Source: Portulaca oleracea (taxonomy: Eukaryota > Streptophyta > Magnoliopsida > Caryophyllales > Portulacaceae). From it: DNA of 64,000 nt. Under the pieces are notes generated by a model. That model was not told where the DNA came from. It saw only the letters and a list, made by a program, of their open reading frames with translations, and did no database searches. The DNA lies in contig CM055874.1 of NCBI GenBank assembly GCA_029582165.1, positions 46,871,769-46,935,768 on the forward strand. The letters are read 5' to 3'. The position numbers were made by a program, and so were the translations under genes. Of this stretch, positions 34,380-45,967 are shown in pieces (position 1 is the stretch's first letter; each line of letters starts with the position of its first letter).

Positions 34380-35090
34380 CAAATTCAAAAAAAGCATCCC
34401 TACATACCGAAACCTTCAAGTGTACCTCCCCTAGAATAATGGATCATTAAAATTGCTATTTTTAGTTAAAATTCTTTAATGTTAGGGGAAAATGAAATAT
34501 TATTATAATTAAATCAATGAAAAAGTAAACATGAGAAAATTAAAATTAGTAGTAAATAATAACACACATATATATTAATTAAGTTATCATCAATTCAAGC
34601 TAATTATGTATTGTGCTACATTTTGAAAAAATAAATTACGGAATATAACTAGATAAATAGTTTTTAAAATAAGTCAATGTATGAATTATTGAATTAAATA
34701 TATTTTTGGATGAGTTATATGAAATTTAATAATTAGCAATTAAAAAATAAATCAATGTTAATTATTACGCCGCAAAAAGACATGAATAATAGAATAGTAG
34801 TTTTAATATGAATCCCGCGTTTATAGAAAGTTTTTAAATATTTATATATAAACAATCTTATCTTGGTAAGTACTAGTTTTTGTTTAGAGACACATTATTT
34901 TAATATACCTACTAAAGAAATATTTTGAGAAAACTACTTCAATACAAATATAAATTAATGAATAAACAATGTAGGTATTACAACACACACATCAAAAGAG
35001 CATTCCTAAGCAGCAGAATTTTCAAATGCACCTAAAAAAGTGCCCTAAAAATGGATTGTTAAAATTGCTGTTTTTAGTTAAAATCCATAA
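34380..35090 (+). repeat. Direct repeat of about 90 bp, 600 bp apart
   Basis: The stretch around 34385-34475 (AAAAGCATCCCTACA, TAATGGATCATTAAAATTGCT, TTTTTAGTTAAAAT) reappears around 34995-35085 with substitutions. No gene is visible in 34212-35520; a (TA)n run lies near 35178-35203. Confidence 0.5.
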
Positions 35091-35176
35091 ACAATTATTA
35101 CTATATTGTAAGGGTCTGAAAATTACTCCATACTATATATACATAGTATTTGTTACTAGATAACTATAACTATAAC

Positions 35177-35208
<32 letters not shown>

Positions 35209-35522
35209 CATACATGCATGGATGCATGGAACTAGAAACCCTAGAAAATCTACCTCATTTAATTACTTGCTACCACAATTTCCTTAAAAAAGAAAAATTG
35301 ATTAAAATTAAAGCGCATTATTGTTAGACTATCACTTTCAGTATACTGCTTTTAGTTGTAGAGTAGTTAACAAACTTTCATAAAAACAAATTAAAGATGT
35401 TAGTGGAATCCATAGACATAAATTCATGATCAAATGTAGGTCTCTTCAATTCACAAAGAATGTAGTTATGATTAATTGATTATAGTAGAGATTAATTAAA
35501 TTGCCATTATTGGTGTTGACTA

Positions 35523-35758
35523 CTCCCTCCGTTTTTATTTATCTGTCGCCTAGGAAATTGTGTTAAAAACTTTGACTGTCAATATCTTAATTTATATAAT
35601 GATTCATCATACAAAAGTGATATCATTAAATTCGTTATAAAAATTACTATTAGAAAAGTATAATACCATATTTTCTTGTAAAAGTTTTATATTGGAAATT
35701 ATTGTTTAAAAATTGACACTGAAAACCGTAAATGACATATAAAAAAGAACAGAGGTAG
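35523..35758. mobile_element. Stowaway-like MITE
   Basis: It starts CTCCCTCCGTTTTTAT and ends AGAACAGAGGTAG, with TA on both sides. The core has GACTGTCAATATCTTAATT-type words also seen in the copy at 39933. Confidence 0.75.
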
Positions 35759-35812
35759 TAATTTATGCATGCATGTGATTGAAGGTTTAAAGCTATTGAA
35801 AGCTCATAATTA

Positions 35813-36076
35813 CTCCCTCCGTGTCATATTAATTGTCATAATTTAAATTTTCACGGTCTCTAATGTCATTATTTAATTGATTATTTCTTATATAAATATG
35901 TTATTAACAATTGCAATATATATTGTACTTTTATGATAATATTTTTGGTTATGAATCAGACGGTGGTAATTTTATATAGCAACTCATTTTATATTAAGAA
36001 ATTTATGATCAAAAATTTTGAAATTTGACTGCACGTGCAATTTTCAAAAATGACAATTAGTATGGAAGGGAGGGAG
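35813..36076. mobile_element. Stowaway-like MITE
   Basis: It starts CTCCCTCCGTGTCATATTAA and ends ATGGAAGGGAGGGAG, flanked by TA. It lies only 54 bp from the previous copy. The inner arms AATTGTCATAATTT and AAATGACAATTAGTA are also inverted. Confidence 0.82.
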
Positions 36077-36078
36077 TA

Positions 36079-37660
36079 ACCAAAAATTTGCTCTGAATGA
36101 GAAGGCAATGAGAAATATGTGATGAGTATGTACTTAATTTGTTAATTCACTTTAATTTTTGGAGCATTTAATTAGAAAATGGTAGTATATTAATAAGGCA
36201 ATTCTAGCTACTTCTCTCTTGTCCTTGTTGGTGCATGAATTTCGATTAAATTTCTCAAGGACCACTCTTGTACTATATATAACATTAGTATTCACTGTGT
36301 GCTAAGATATGATGTACGTATGTAAAAAACAAGCAACAACTACATAAATAATTAAAACAACTGACACCAACCTATGCTGGCTCTCTTCATCAAACACAGC
36401 CGAAAATCGACCCGAACTTATCTGAAAGTTTAAAGTTAGTCCGAAATTTTCAAACTTAAAATATAAATAAACCCGAAACTGGTACGTTTCGAACCCGATC
36501 CGCCCGTCCGAATTGACATGTTACACCATGATGATGATGATGATGATGGGTATTTGATCAAATTGACTGTGTGCTAAGATGTACCATCAATGGAGTATAT
36601 ATTAGTGGCAGGGTCAGGAGAGATTGCCTTATATATACATACTGTGTTTAGTTGAAAACTTTTTAAAGATTGATGATTATGTGTGAAGCTACATCTTCTA
36701 ATCTTCTTTTGATATATAGAATTGAATGATATTTCTAAAATAATTATAAAATTTACAAAGTAGGTATCCTAAAAGTTGGATCAATACTCAGATCCAAAAA
36801 AAAAAAAAAAAAGAGAGAGAGAAAGGCACATCATTAGATAACAGTTTAAATATAATATTAATCCATCGATCACACATATTTGAATATAGCATATTAGCAT
36901 ATGATCCATAGTAACTTAGTAACACTTTAGGGACAATTTACACAACAACGTACTAAATAAGTAAATTAAACTAAATGATTAATTGCTTTAGTAGTCAAAA
37001 TAAGATAAGCTTCTAATTACATGTGTCATTATGCACTTTATTTTTTACTCTAATATATTTGGGAGACTCATTTATATCACACTATTATTATTCATCTTTT
37101 AAGAAAAATGGAGGAATCTTCACTTCTACGACTTCTGCTATATTCTATATAATATATTGTATTTATATATTTAACATATTTTCTTTTTTTTTTTACCATA
37201 TGTCTATATATATTGTCCACTCATAATATGGAAAAAGAGTGTAACCTTAAGCAGCGAGTCAAATTTAAACTCATGGTATAAGATGAAAACAGAATGAGAT
37301 TTATAAACATTCCAATGGTGAGAATGAGACTCAATTCGTAGATGGCGATAATGTCACGGGACGAATTTAATGGTGAGTTTATCACACAAATATTTTAATT
37401 AATAATTTTTTTCTCTCTTCATCTACTTCATTTTTAATCAATATACCCAAATTAATTATCTCAATGAAAAACCCACTTACTTTTTTTTAATTAATATGAG
37501 TTAAATTCATGTTCAACATTATATATCTAGTGAAATAAAAAGAGCGATTTTGACTCTCTTGATAGAAGTCCATAAATTCAAACTCATCCCATAAACCAAA
37601 CTCAAAGTTACTGTTACAAGTCCTCAAACGCGTCTTAAAAATGGAGAAGACTTATCTATA
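36079..37660. other. AT-rich upstream region of the zinc-finger gene
   Basis: No gene is visible. There is a (GAT)n run at about 36527-36545, a poly(A)/GAGA stretch near 36797-36823, and a short piece at 36395-36520 with CCGAACCCGATCC-type words like the inner arms of the hAT MITEs. About 37400-37660 may carry the promoter of the gene below. Confidence 0.5.
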
Positions 37661-37679
37661 TCTGCCATGGACCATAAGT

Positions 37680-37916
37680 CACTTTCTAGTTCATACTTCA
37701 TAACTTTGTATCCCCCCTCCTCCATTAATTTGCTTCACTTTCATCTCCCAAGGCTCCAACCTCTTCTTTGTATCCCCACTATAACATCTCCCCATCTCCC
37801 CAATACACACACCCACCCCAAAAATAAAAAGAGGAAAGCAAACATCAACAAAACCTAAAAATCATCCATATATATATATATTAACATCATACCATAAATT
37901 AAGATTTATAGCTTCA
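37680..37916 (+). promoter_or_regulatory. Probable 5'UTR of the zinc-finger gene
   Basis: A pyrimidine-rich stretch (TCACTTTCATCTCCC, CATCTCCCCATCTCCCC) then an A-rich stretch with (AT)n leads directly to the ATG. The transcription start cannot be fixed from sequence; a weak TATA-like ATCTATATC lies near 37654. Confidence 0.45.
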
Positions 37917-38723
37917 ATGGAAAAAGAAAACACAAGTCCTCCTTGTAAAGATCCCCAAACACACGATTTCATGAACGTCGACTCCTTCTCTCAACTCCCC
38001 TTCCTCCGCCCCACCACCACCACCACCACCAAATCCTCCGCCGCCACCACCACCACCGCCGCCCCCGTCCGCCTCTTTGGCATTGACTTCTCCTCCTCTT
38101 CCGACGAAAGCACTGCCGACAACCACCACGAGGGCGGCAGCACCGACCCTTCCGCCACCACCCCCGGCGGCATCAGCGGCGGAGGAGGGGCGGAAGGTGG
38201 CAGCCGGAAGTTCGAGTGCCACTACTGCTGCCGGAACTTCCCGACCTCCCAAGCCCTCGGCGGCCACCAGAACGCCCACAAGCGAGAGCGGCAGCACGCC
38301 AAGAGATCCCACCACGCCGCCGTCATCTCCGCCGGAGAACACCACTTCTACGGCTACCCCCACCACCGCTTCTCCTCCACCACCTCGTCTTACTACTCCC
38401 ACCGGTTCTCCGGCAGCGGCCACCACCACGCGCCGCCCACCATCGACGGGAGCCCGCTGGCGGCGTGGAGGATTCCGGCGACCGGCATGCAGCCACGGGA
38501 CCAGTTGAATGGGGTTTATCATCGTGACCGTTCGATGTTACTGCAACGACACGCTGTGCCTATGTATTCCGGGTCGTCAGGTCCGTTTTCGGGTCCGAAA
38601 ATAATGATGGGTCGGATTGAGAATTCGGGTCAAGTTATAGGGTTTGATCATCATCGTACCGGACACCAGTTCAACCGCCAAGCAACTACCCATGAGAATG
38701 TGAGTTTGGATCTACGTTTGTAA
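37917..38723 (+). CDS. Single C2H2 zinc-finger transcription factor, ZFP8/GIS2-like
   Basis: A complete intronless 268-codon gene. Near the N-terminus THDFMNVDSFSQLPFLRP (about residues 16-32) and VRLFGIDFSS (51-60) are hallmark segments of the ZFP8/GIS/ZFP5 group. The zinc finger follows with Cys101, Cys104, His117 and His121 and the plant QALGGH motif at 112-117. The C-terminus ends LDLRL, an EAR-type repression motif. Between them are Thr-, Gly- and His/Tyr-rich linkers. In Arabidopsis, members of this group act in the nucleus in gibberellin and cytokinin control of trichome development; the role here is inferred. The ATG at 37917 follows a CT-rich leader with many ACACCC and CATCAAC words. 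The gene is far richer in GC than its surroundings, with poly-(ACC) tracts at the start. Confidence 0.93.
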   Translation: MEKENTSPPCKDPQTHDFMNVDSFSQLPFLRPTTTTTTKSSAATTTTAAPVRLFGIDFSSSSDESTADNHHEGGSTDPSATTPGGISGGGGAEGGSRKFECHYCCRNFPTSQALGGHQNAHKRERQHAKRSHHAAVISAGEHHFYGYPHHRFSSTTSSYYSHRFSGSGHHHAPPTIDGSPLAAWRIPATGMQPRDQLNGVYHRDRSMLLQRHAVPMYSGSSGPFSGPKIMMGRIENSGQVIGFDHHRTGHQFNRQATTHENVSLDLRL

Positions 38724-38865
38724 TAAAAGTTTTAGTACTCGGGAATGTTATGTTACATACTTACATTTGTATTTTATCTTAAATTTAGATTTTATTATTT
38801 TTTTTGAGGCTAAATTTAGATTTTGTTTTACACATAATTATGGTTTGAAAATTGGTTCTAAATTA
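38724..38865 (+). terminator. 3'UTR with overlapping AATAAA signal
   Basis: The stop codon region itself reads TTTGTAATAAAAG, placing an AATAAA hexamer right at the stop. T-rich DNA follows. The Tourist-like MITE at 38866 lies directly downstream and could fall within the 3'UTR. Confidence 0.4.
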
Positions 38866-39005
38866 GGCACCGTTCTTTTGTGCGTTGCGTGACGTTACGT
38901 TACGTTTAGTTGCGTTGGAAATAGTTAAAAAATAATGATAATTTGCGTTATGTTGCGTTACGTTACGTTATGTTTGGGTGCGTTAACGCATAAAAGAACG
39001 GTGCC
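38866..39005. mobile_element. Tourist-like MITE, GGCACCGTTCTTTTG ends (copy 1)
   Basis: Ends GGCACCGTTCTTTTGTGCG and CGCATAAAAGAACGGTGCC are inverted copies. The body consists of GTTACGTTACG and TTGCGTT words. The flanks are TTA and ATA (one mismatch from a 3-bp duplication). It is the same family as 47872-48054. Confidence 0.8.
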
Positions 39006-39159
39006 ATAGTTCAACTAGCTAGTTGAGCTAGCTCTCTCATGTCAAATTCTCAAACACTTGAGAATTATATATTCTCTCAATTTTAAAATGAGAGTCCATC
39101 TTTCTTTTACTGCAGTTCCAAAATAGCTAAATTTCATCTCTTATCTGAAAGCAATTAAA

Positions 39160-39504
39160 ATGATAAGCATCTTGAATCAAGATGATTATTAACTATACTA
39201 AATTTCATATATACCACTCTTATATTTCATTACTTTAAGGATTATTATGATTTATAAGCTATACAAATATTTATTTATATTTTTCATAAATATAAAACTA
39301 TGCATAAAATGTGCATTATCTAGTATGGTTGATAAAATAATTAAGGCTATTATTTATGTGTTGACCTAATTAATAAGTATTATACTATTATAATTGATAA
39401 ATATGTATAATCACCAGACAAAATATCAATAAAAATTACAAAAAATATAAATTATGAAAAATTCAAAATATTTATTAGTTATCTCGATGCAAGACTTGTA
39501 TCAT
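39160..39504. mobile_element. MITE, reverse-oriented copy of the 12.8-kb family (copy 2)
   Basis: Ends ATGATAAGCATCTTG and CAAGACTTGTATCAT are inverted copies. The core TATAAAACTATGCATAAAATG and GATAAAATAATTAAGGCTAT matches the reverse complement of the core at 12765-13152. Confidence 0.75.
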
Positions 39505-39932
39505 TGTCCATAATTAAAACTGCTTTCAATTGATGGAAGTTAGCATATATGATTATGTTGATAGGGAAACTCATCTAATAATATATTTGAATTAATCCTT
39601 AAAGAATTATTTTTTTGTAGAAAAAAGAATTTATACATTCAAATTTTAACAGAGGTATGGGTTGATGTGACTAGCTAGCCAATTAGGTATTCTGGAAATG
39701 ACCTATACATATTACATAGTCATCAGTTATTGTGAGAAGTATTTGAATGGTTACTCCAAAATTGGATTTGAGGAGAAATAAGTTTAAAATAAGAACGTCA
39801 AACAACAGATAAATGGTGACAAAATTGAAGAATGAAAGAGTATTTTCGAAATAGGAGCTCTATAGCCTTCAAAAGCATAATACCTGTGAAACATATTAAT
39901 ATACACGTGTGGGCCTGCAAATTTAGTTAACA

Positions 39933-40150
39933 CTCCCTCCCTCTTTAGATACGTACTAATTTGAGTAAATTTTGACTGTTGATTAAATTACTCATATATT
40001 ATAATGAGCTACAATATAAAATTTACACTATTGTAATTTTTAGTACAATATCTTTCTAACGGTGCTAATTTCATATTACAACTCATTGTAATTTGTGAGT
40101 AATCAACGGTCAAAATTTTAGTCAAATTGACACCGAAAATAGTACTAATA
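39933..40150. mobile_element. Decayed Stowaway-like MITE
   Basis: It starts CTCCCTCCCTCTTTAG. The inner arms GAGTAAATTTTGACTGTTG and CAACGGTCAAAATTTTAGTC are inverted. The right end no longer shows GAGGGAG. Confidence 0.55.
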
Positions 40151-40188
40151 TATGTAGAATAGAGATGCAAATTGGCATGCATAAATAA

Positions 40189-40192
<4 letters not shown>

Positions 40193-40283
<91 letters not shown>

Positions 40284-40287
40284 TGTA
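40193..40287 (+). repeat. Compound (AT)n(GT)n microsatellite
   Basis: About 60 bp of AT repeats is followed by about 36 bp of GT repeats with an interruption. The DNA from 40290 to 42043 contains no recognised gene. Confidence 0.95.
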
Positions 40288-42043
40288 TAACATGATCTTG
40301 TTGCTTATAAATATTGGTACAAATTGAAATGGTTGTATTTTTGAAATGGCTATATAGAGCAAGGCTGCATATTTCTGGATCACTCCAAACTTTGTAAAAA
40401 TGGATTTGCTGAGAGTAGTTGTTGTAAAATTATAATCGGTTTTTAATAGATTAAAAGAATATGCGGTGGAAAAAAATTACTCTTCTCTTGTTTTTGATAT
40501 AGATAAAATTCACCATTTATGAGTCAAGTAATATAGTTCAATCCACTACAAAGTAACCTGAATTTTCTTTATGTTGCTACAAATTTTCTTAGGTATAATT
40601 TGCTACAAATTTCACCATTTATTAGTTGGTATAGAATATACTCCTAATTAAGGGAGGAGGAATTAGTGGTCGGGACCGGGCCACATCCCTAACCAATTTG
40701 TCACGGTATAGTAAATTACATAAAATTCAGTTAAATTTTAAAACTATAATCTTCATAAAACATTGAATCTAATATACAACCCTCGAAATTAAATTATTTC
40801 TAATGACGTTGAGCCTGTAATCATATCATTGTCTCATATATATCATACATATCATCACATCATAACATAAAGACATGATATAACTGATAGTACACACTAC
40901 TAGTCAAGTACGTGAGTGTAACATATAATTGTCAATAGTAAAATAAACATATGAGTAAAACGATTTCATATTTAAGTAAGACAAAGTGGGAAATTATTAA
41001 ATGGGATCATGAAGATCTAGAGATAGATTCAGTATAAGATATTTGGGACCTTCAAAGATATAAAGTTAAGACACTCCTAACTAGCTACTACTTTGTTGCT
41101 AATAAGCAAAGCTTTCTTTTTTTTTTTTTTGTTGAAGAAATAAATTATAAAGCTGAGATGAGATAGGCAAAAGGGATAGACACTGTTTTTTAGTAAGATC
41201 AAGTCGAGCACTCCCTATATTCAACCAAAATAAAATTCATGGGGGGAAAAATCAAAAATAGTGAGAGAATACTCATTTTGCTGATAATAATGCTCCTAAA
41301 AAAACATTGATCACATTTTGAGAAACAATCACCCATTTACTTTACTATTGATAAATTGTTGAACTTTAATTCGAATCAAACTCTGAACAATCGGGAAAAA
41401 AAAAAAAACTTATCTCTTTCAGTACGTAGTACCTGAATATTAGCAAAGCAGTAAATTCAGAGAACCATATCAGCCCTCTTAAAATTACAGTCCAGGATTT
41501 TGTCTTAAACTTTTTTGTGGATTGTTCTACCTTTTTAATTTCTCTTTATTTTCAATATTTGAAAACAAATGTCTATAAAACTTTTTAAAAAAAAAAAATA
41601 AGTCAGAATATGTTGTCTTCAATTTACCAAAGTAATTTATTGTTGAATAGTGCTAAATGTTGATCATAGACCCTAGAAATATTATTGAGAGTTTATGAGT
41701 TGATGAGCATGTGCTGATAAATGGTGAAGAAGTGTTAGATAATTTTTATAATCATTAATCAACGTTAATTAATATTAATAATCAATGCTGATAGATCTTA
41801 CGTTCATAAAAAAAATATATTTATGATACATTTAAAAGACAAAACCTCAATAGCATCTAAAACAAACCAAGACACCCTAGCTTTGCACCCAATCATACCC
41901 AGCAACTAAGTTGTTCACTTACAAGTACATGGAGCATATACTCCAAGTGTATGTAATATGTGTTGTCTAACAATATCACAAAATTTGAAAAGAATTTCCT
42001 AAAAAATTTGCAATGAATCATGTACTTCATTTTTTTTAATTAG

Positions 42044-42876
42044 TGTTGGGATTAAGGTCAAGGACATCATTACCTCAGCATTCACCATGTACCTCAGACG
42101 GAGCTTTGACAAGGACCTCAGACGGAGTTTTGATATGAAAAGCAAAATTACAAAAGCAATCAAGAGAAGTTTACGTGGTGCCATATCTTTCATATTTGAT
42201 TCCTATTTGATATTTTGGAAACGTAACTGGCTACTTTTGTTATCTATGCAGATTTAGGAAAGCAATCAAAAAGGATGCTTAAGGAAAGAAAATCAAGAAT
42301 AAAGACAAATCAAATCAAGCATATTAAAGACAGAGTTATCTGAGGGAAGGAATCATTGATTGAAGAGCAAGAAACCGTTAATGACCAAAGCTTCATGAAA
42401 TCTCCAAAAAAATCAAGTAGCCGTTGAAGAAGCCCAAGGTTATAAATTACCCCATTGTGTTATGGAGCATTCATTGGATTCCATGTGAAGAAATCAAGAG
42501 AAAAGTGTTGTAGGAAATCAATGAGTAATTTCCGAGTGCGCAATTGATTGGTGAGTGTGTAACTATTAAAGGACCTGGTAGAGTGTAACAGAAACTATGT
42601 GTTGTAACTTCTGTGAGTGAGTAGTCAACGTGGTTGGTGAGAGTAACCTTGTAACAAAGGTTTATTTTTAATTCTCTGTGAGTGAGATAACACCAACGTA
42701 GTTGGTGGAAATCTGTTGTAATCGCCTCTTGGCCAACATAGTTGGTAAAATCATTCTGCTATAGTTGTTCCGAGGACATCCAACTTGGACAATGAAACCA
42801 TTCTTCTATAGTTGTCCCAGGGACATTATCTCCTGGACAGTGAGACCACCAGTAACCTCCTTTGTGTAATATTTTC
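42044..42876 (+). repeat. Possible truncated copia-type LTR
   Basis: It starts TGTTGGGATTAAGG, contains GTTATAAATTACC (TATA-like, about 42441) and then several hundred bases of U5-like text with repeated CAACGTAGTTGGTG and GGACAT words. It is cut at 42876, where another LTR begins. No matching second copy is in the window, so the call rests on style only. Confidence 0.35.
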
Positions 42877-43505
42877 TGTTGGGTTAATTGTGTGGCGCCC
42901 AAATTATTATTTTGGTGGGATGAATTTTAGAAAGCCAAAATTATGCTTGGTGGGCAAATTTCATATAATATTGAAGATCTTCCACGATTGTGTTATTTAA
43001 GGAAAGATATTATATATAGTGGAAAATATTATATTTGTTACCAAACTGTGATGGGGCAATCACATGGAAATATAATATTACTTTGGAATATAGTATCAAA
43101 TTATTAGGAAACACATGTTTTTGGAAAGTTAATATTATTATTAACCACAATATTATGTTGTAGTCTTGACTATAAATAGGACCTAGGTGTTAGGTTTATT
43201 TGTATAACAATTGAGAGTTTTCATCTTATACCACAAGAGATTGACCTGTAATCTCTGTGTTCCTGAGGGAGTTGTGTGAGGCTCATCTGTGAGTGTTGAG
43301 TTCTCAGGTTGTAACTCTAGGGAGGTTGTGAGAGATTGTGGAGGTTTGGGAATCTCTAAAACACTGTTGTAATCCTCTGATAGTGCATCGTTCGTGGTTT
43401 TTTCCCAGTTTGGGTTTTTCCACGTTAATTCCTTGTGTTGAATCTTTATTTATTTTTCGCCCTTATTATTGTTTGTCTGCTAACTACGTCATGAGAATCC
43501 TAACA
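42877..43505 (+). repeat. 5' LTR of the gag-only copia element
   Basis: It starts TGTTGGGTTAATTG and ends GAGAATCCTAACA. TATA box in GACTATAAATAGGACC at about 43160. Its first 250 bp match the truncated 3' LTR at 45101-45350. Confidence 0.92.
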
Positions 43506-43507
43506 AG

Positions 43508-43519
43508 TGGTATCAGAGC
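43508..43519 (+). promoter_or_regulatory. Primer-binding site, initiator Met-tRNA
   Basis: TGGTATCAGAGC, complementary to the 3' end of plant initiator methionine tRNA, two bases after the LTR. Confidence 0.92.
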
Positions 43520-43557
43520 TTTGGTTGGAGCGTGGTTGATCTGCAGATTGAGAAGCA

Positions 43558-44330
43558 ATGGCGGGCGCTATTGTGAAGATTCCGGAATTCGATGGGAAAG
43601 ACTACGCATGGTGGAGGATGCGCGTTGAGGATGTGCTTCGCCAGCAAAAGTTGCATCTTGCGATGGGTGATAAGCCAAATGAGATGGAACAGAAGGATTG
43701 GGAAGAGCTTCATGGTCAGGCATTCAGTACGGTCAGGCTGACGCTAGCTCGGAACGTGGCTTTCAACGTCAAAGATCAGAAAACGACGAAAGACCTGCTC
43801 GAGGCCTTGCAAAACACATATGAGAAACCTTCGGCGGTGAACAAGGTATATGTGTTACGTCGTTTGTTTGAATTTAAGATGCAAGAGTCTGGTGATATGC
43901 ATGATAGTATGAATGAGTTGAATATAATACTATCAAAGTTAACCTCTGTGGGATTTAATTTCGACGATGAGATGAACACTAACATACTATTGGCCGCCCT
44001 ACCTAAGTCTTGGGAAAATTTCGTGACTTCTGTAACTTCTTCAACTAAGAAGGATGAGAAATTGAAGTTTGGGGAAATTAGAGACTTTGTCCTGAATGAA
44101 AGTATTCGCAGGAAAGATTCCGATGTGTCTGGGTCTTCGGGGGATGCTTTGACTGTCAGGGGTAGGAGAAATAGTGGGAGTTCGGGTCGGGGTCGATCAA
44201 AATCTAGAGGTCGAAACATGGAGCAAGTGTTGTGTTGGGCTGTGATAGAGGTCATTTCGTAGGGATTGTCCCAAACCCAAGAAGAGCGACCATAATGACC
44301 AGGACTCGGTATATTCTGTGAGGATTTTGG
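43558..44330 (+). pseudogene. Copia gag (UBN2-type), open but frameshifted at the zinc knuckle
   Basis: The open frame from the ATG at 43558 to 44262 begins MAGAIVKIPEFDGKDYAWW and contains MRVEDVLRQQKL, QAFSTVRLTLARNVA and LLEALQNTYEKPSAVNKVYV. Further on are LFEFKMQESGDMHDSMNEL, ILSKLTSVGFNFDDEM, LLAALPKSWENFV and a basic RGRSKSRGR tail. This is the usual copia capsid protein that packages element RNA. The zinc knuckle is visible only after a frameshift (LCWGCDR, then GHFVRDCPKPKK across frames, about 44230-44285), so the nucleocapsid part is not translated from the main frame. Confidence 0.85.
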
Positions 44331-44340
44331 TGATGCCCTA

Positions 44341-45012
44341 ATGTTAGTGTTGAGAAGTCGGAGGAGTTGGGTGATAGATTCGGGTGCTTCGTTTCACTCC
44401 TCGTCTAGTAGAGAGGCCTTTAGCAATTTTGTGAGTGGGAGGTTTGGCAGGGTTAAGCTTGCAAACGGTCACAACCTAAAGGTGCTAGGAAGAGGTGATG
44501 TGAACATTAAAACTTCTAAGGGTGGAACTTGGAGGTTGAAGAATGTTCGGTATGTCCCGGGTCTGACCAAGAACCTTGTATCTGTGAGTCAACTGGATGA
44601 GGAGGGGTTCACGACGAGATTTGAAGATGGTCATTGGAGGGTAACGAAAGGATCTCTGATAATTGCAAATGGCTGGAAAAAGGGGAAGCTATATTCTGTA
44701 ATTGATAACTCTAACATGCCGGTTCATGCTCGTCAAAGGCGTGTTAGCTTCTCTGATGAGAGAAGGGTACCAGAAACGAGGAGGTTTCCGGTCGAGGATA
44801 CGGGAACGGATGGTCAGCCGAGGAACGCATCTAACCTGCACGAGAATTCAACAAGTTCAACACGAGGTAAAGTCCCAATCCAAAATTCCCCTAAGTTGTT
44901 GACGATGATGCGTATGTCGAAGTTGCAGGGGCGTGATCAGTTCAAGTGGGAGCCTGTTGCAAAAAGAGGAGTTGATGGGAGGTCAACTGGAACCTCTGTT
45001 GATCTTTGCTGA
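44341..45012 (+). pseudogene. Copia protease fused to the pol C-terminal linker (deletion join)
   Basis: From the ATG at 44341 the frame reads WVIDSGASFHSSSSREAFSN, with the catalytic Asp-Ser-Gly of a retroviral-type aspartic protease. It continues KLANGHNLKVLGRGDVNIKT, LKNVRYVPGLTKNLVSVSQL and GSLIIANGWKKGKLYSV. After about residue 120 the text changes to HARQRRVSFSDERRVPETRR, the kind of linker found after integrase. The join marks loss of integrase, while RT and RNase H are missing further on. The frame stays open for 223 codons across the join. Confidence 0.8.
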
Positions 45013-45100
45013 ACAAGATCGAGATGAATGTACTAGAGGATTCCAAGACGAGTGGTGGTGGTGATGAACGACAAAGGCTACAATTTTCCAAGTGGGAGAT

Positions 45101-45350
45101 TGTTGGGTTAATTGTATGGAGCCCAAATTATTATTTTGGTAGGATGAATTTTGGAAAGCCAAAATTATGCTTGGTGGACAAATTTCATATAATATTGAAG
45201 ATCTTCCACGATTGTGTTATTTAAGGAAAGATATTATATAAAGTGGAAAATATTATATTTGTTACCAAACTGTGATGGGGCAATCACATGGAAATATAAT
45301 ATTACTTTGGAATATAGTATCAAATTATTAGGAAACACATGTTTTTGGAA
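45101..45350 (+). repeat. Truncated 3' LTR of the gag-only copia element
   Basis: It starts TGTTGGGTTAATTGTATGG after the purine tract and follows the 5' LTR closely through GTTTTTGGAA, then stops; about 380 bp are missing. The next DNA (45351-45958) has a short direct repeat ACTATTGATCTTTTA and no gene. Confidence 0.9.
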
Positions 45351-45967
45351 CCAAAACTATTGATCTTTTAAGATGATTATGAATCACACTATTGATCTTT
45401 TAGGTATTCTTTAAGAACCAAAACTGTGGAAGAGTCAAAACCCATAATAATTGAGATCTAGGTGTGTAGCTAGTTAGATGCATGACTAGGGTACGTAGCT
45501 AATAAGATTGCTTCAAATTAAAGTACACCAATTGACTATTTCTCCAATAGATGCTCACGTCTCATTCTATGAATTTATTGATATATCACCCAATTGATTT
45601 TATATGTACTACATGGGACCCTAATTCATGGGCCCCTTATAATAGGCCATATGGGAGTTCAATTAATGTCAATTAAGTAGGTGTCATTATCTTTCAATGA
45701 GGTTACTCAATTAATTGTGTTTGTATCAATGGGAATCTGGAACTAAATAATGTTAACAAGCCTTAAATAGTCAAATCAAATCAACCTTAAATCAAATCAA
45801 ATCTATTACTAAATTATTGTAGAATTAGGGCAACCTTATTTGGCTTGAGCAAAGTAACTAGATTTATTTTCAAGTATTTTGGGGGTAAAAAAAATCAAGT
45901 AATATAATAAAGATGGGTATATCCAATCAAGTTCATTCAAAATCCGTTCTTTAGGGTTTAGAATAAT

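Larger units (their letters stand above)
42877..45350 (+). mobile_element. Internally deleted copia element with gag and protease only
   Basis: A 5' LTR (42877-43505), primer-binding site, gag and protease are followed directly by a polypurine tract (AAGTGGGAGAT) and a 3' LTR that starts at 45101 and breaks off at 45350. Integrase, reverse transcriptase and RNase H are absent. Gag-only non-autonomous LTR elements in plants have been described (TR-GAG). This copy is either one of these or a private deletion. Confidence 0.88.

Noticed and set aside
38077..38527. Long overlapping open frames in other frames and on the minus strand of the zinc-finger gene
   Set aside because: They are Pro-, Ala-, Val- or Gly-rich shadows caused by the high GC content of the real gene.
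40009..40383. A minus-strand frame with long Tyr-Ile and Thr-His repeats
   Set aside because: It is the translation of the (AT)n(GT)n microsatellite.
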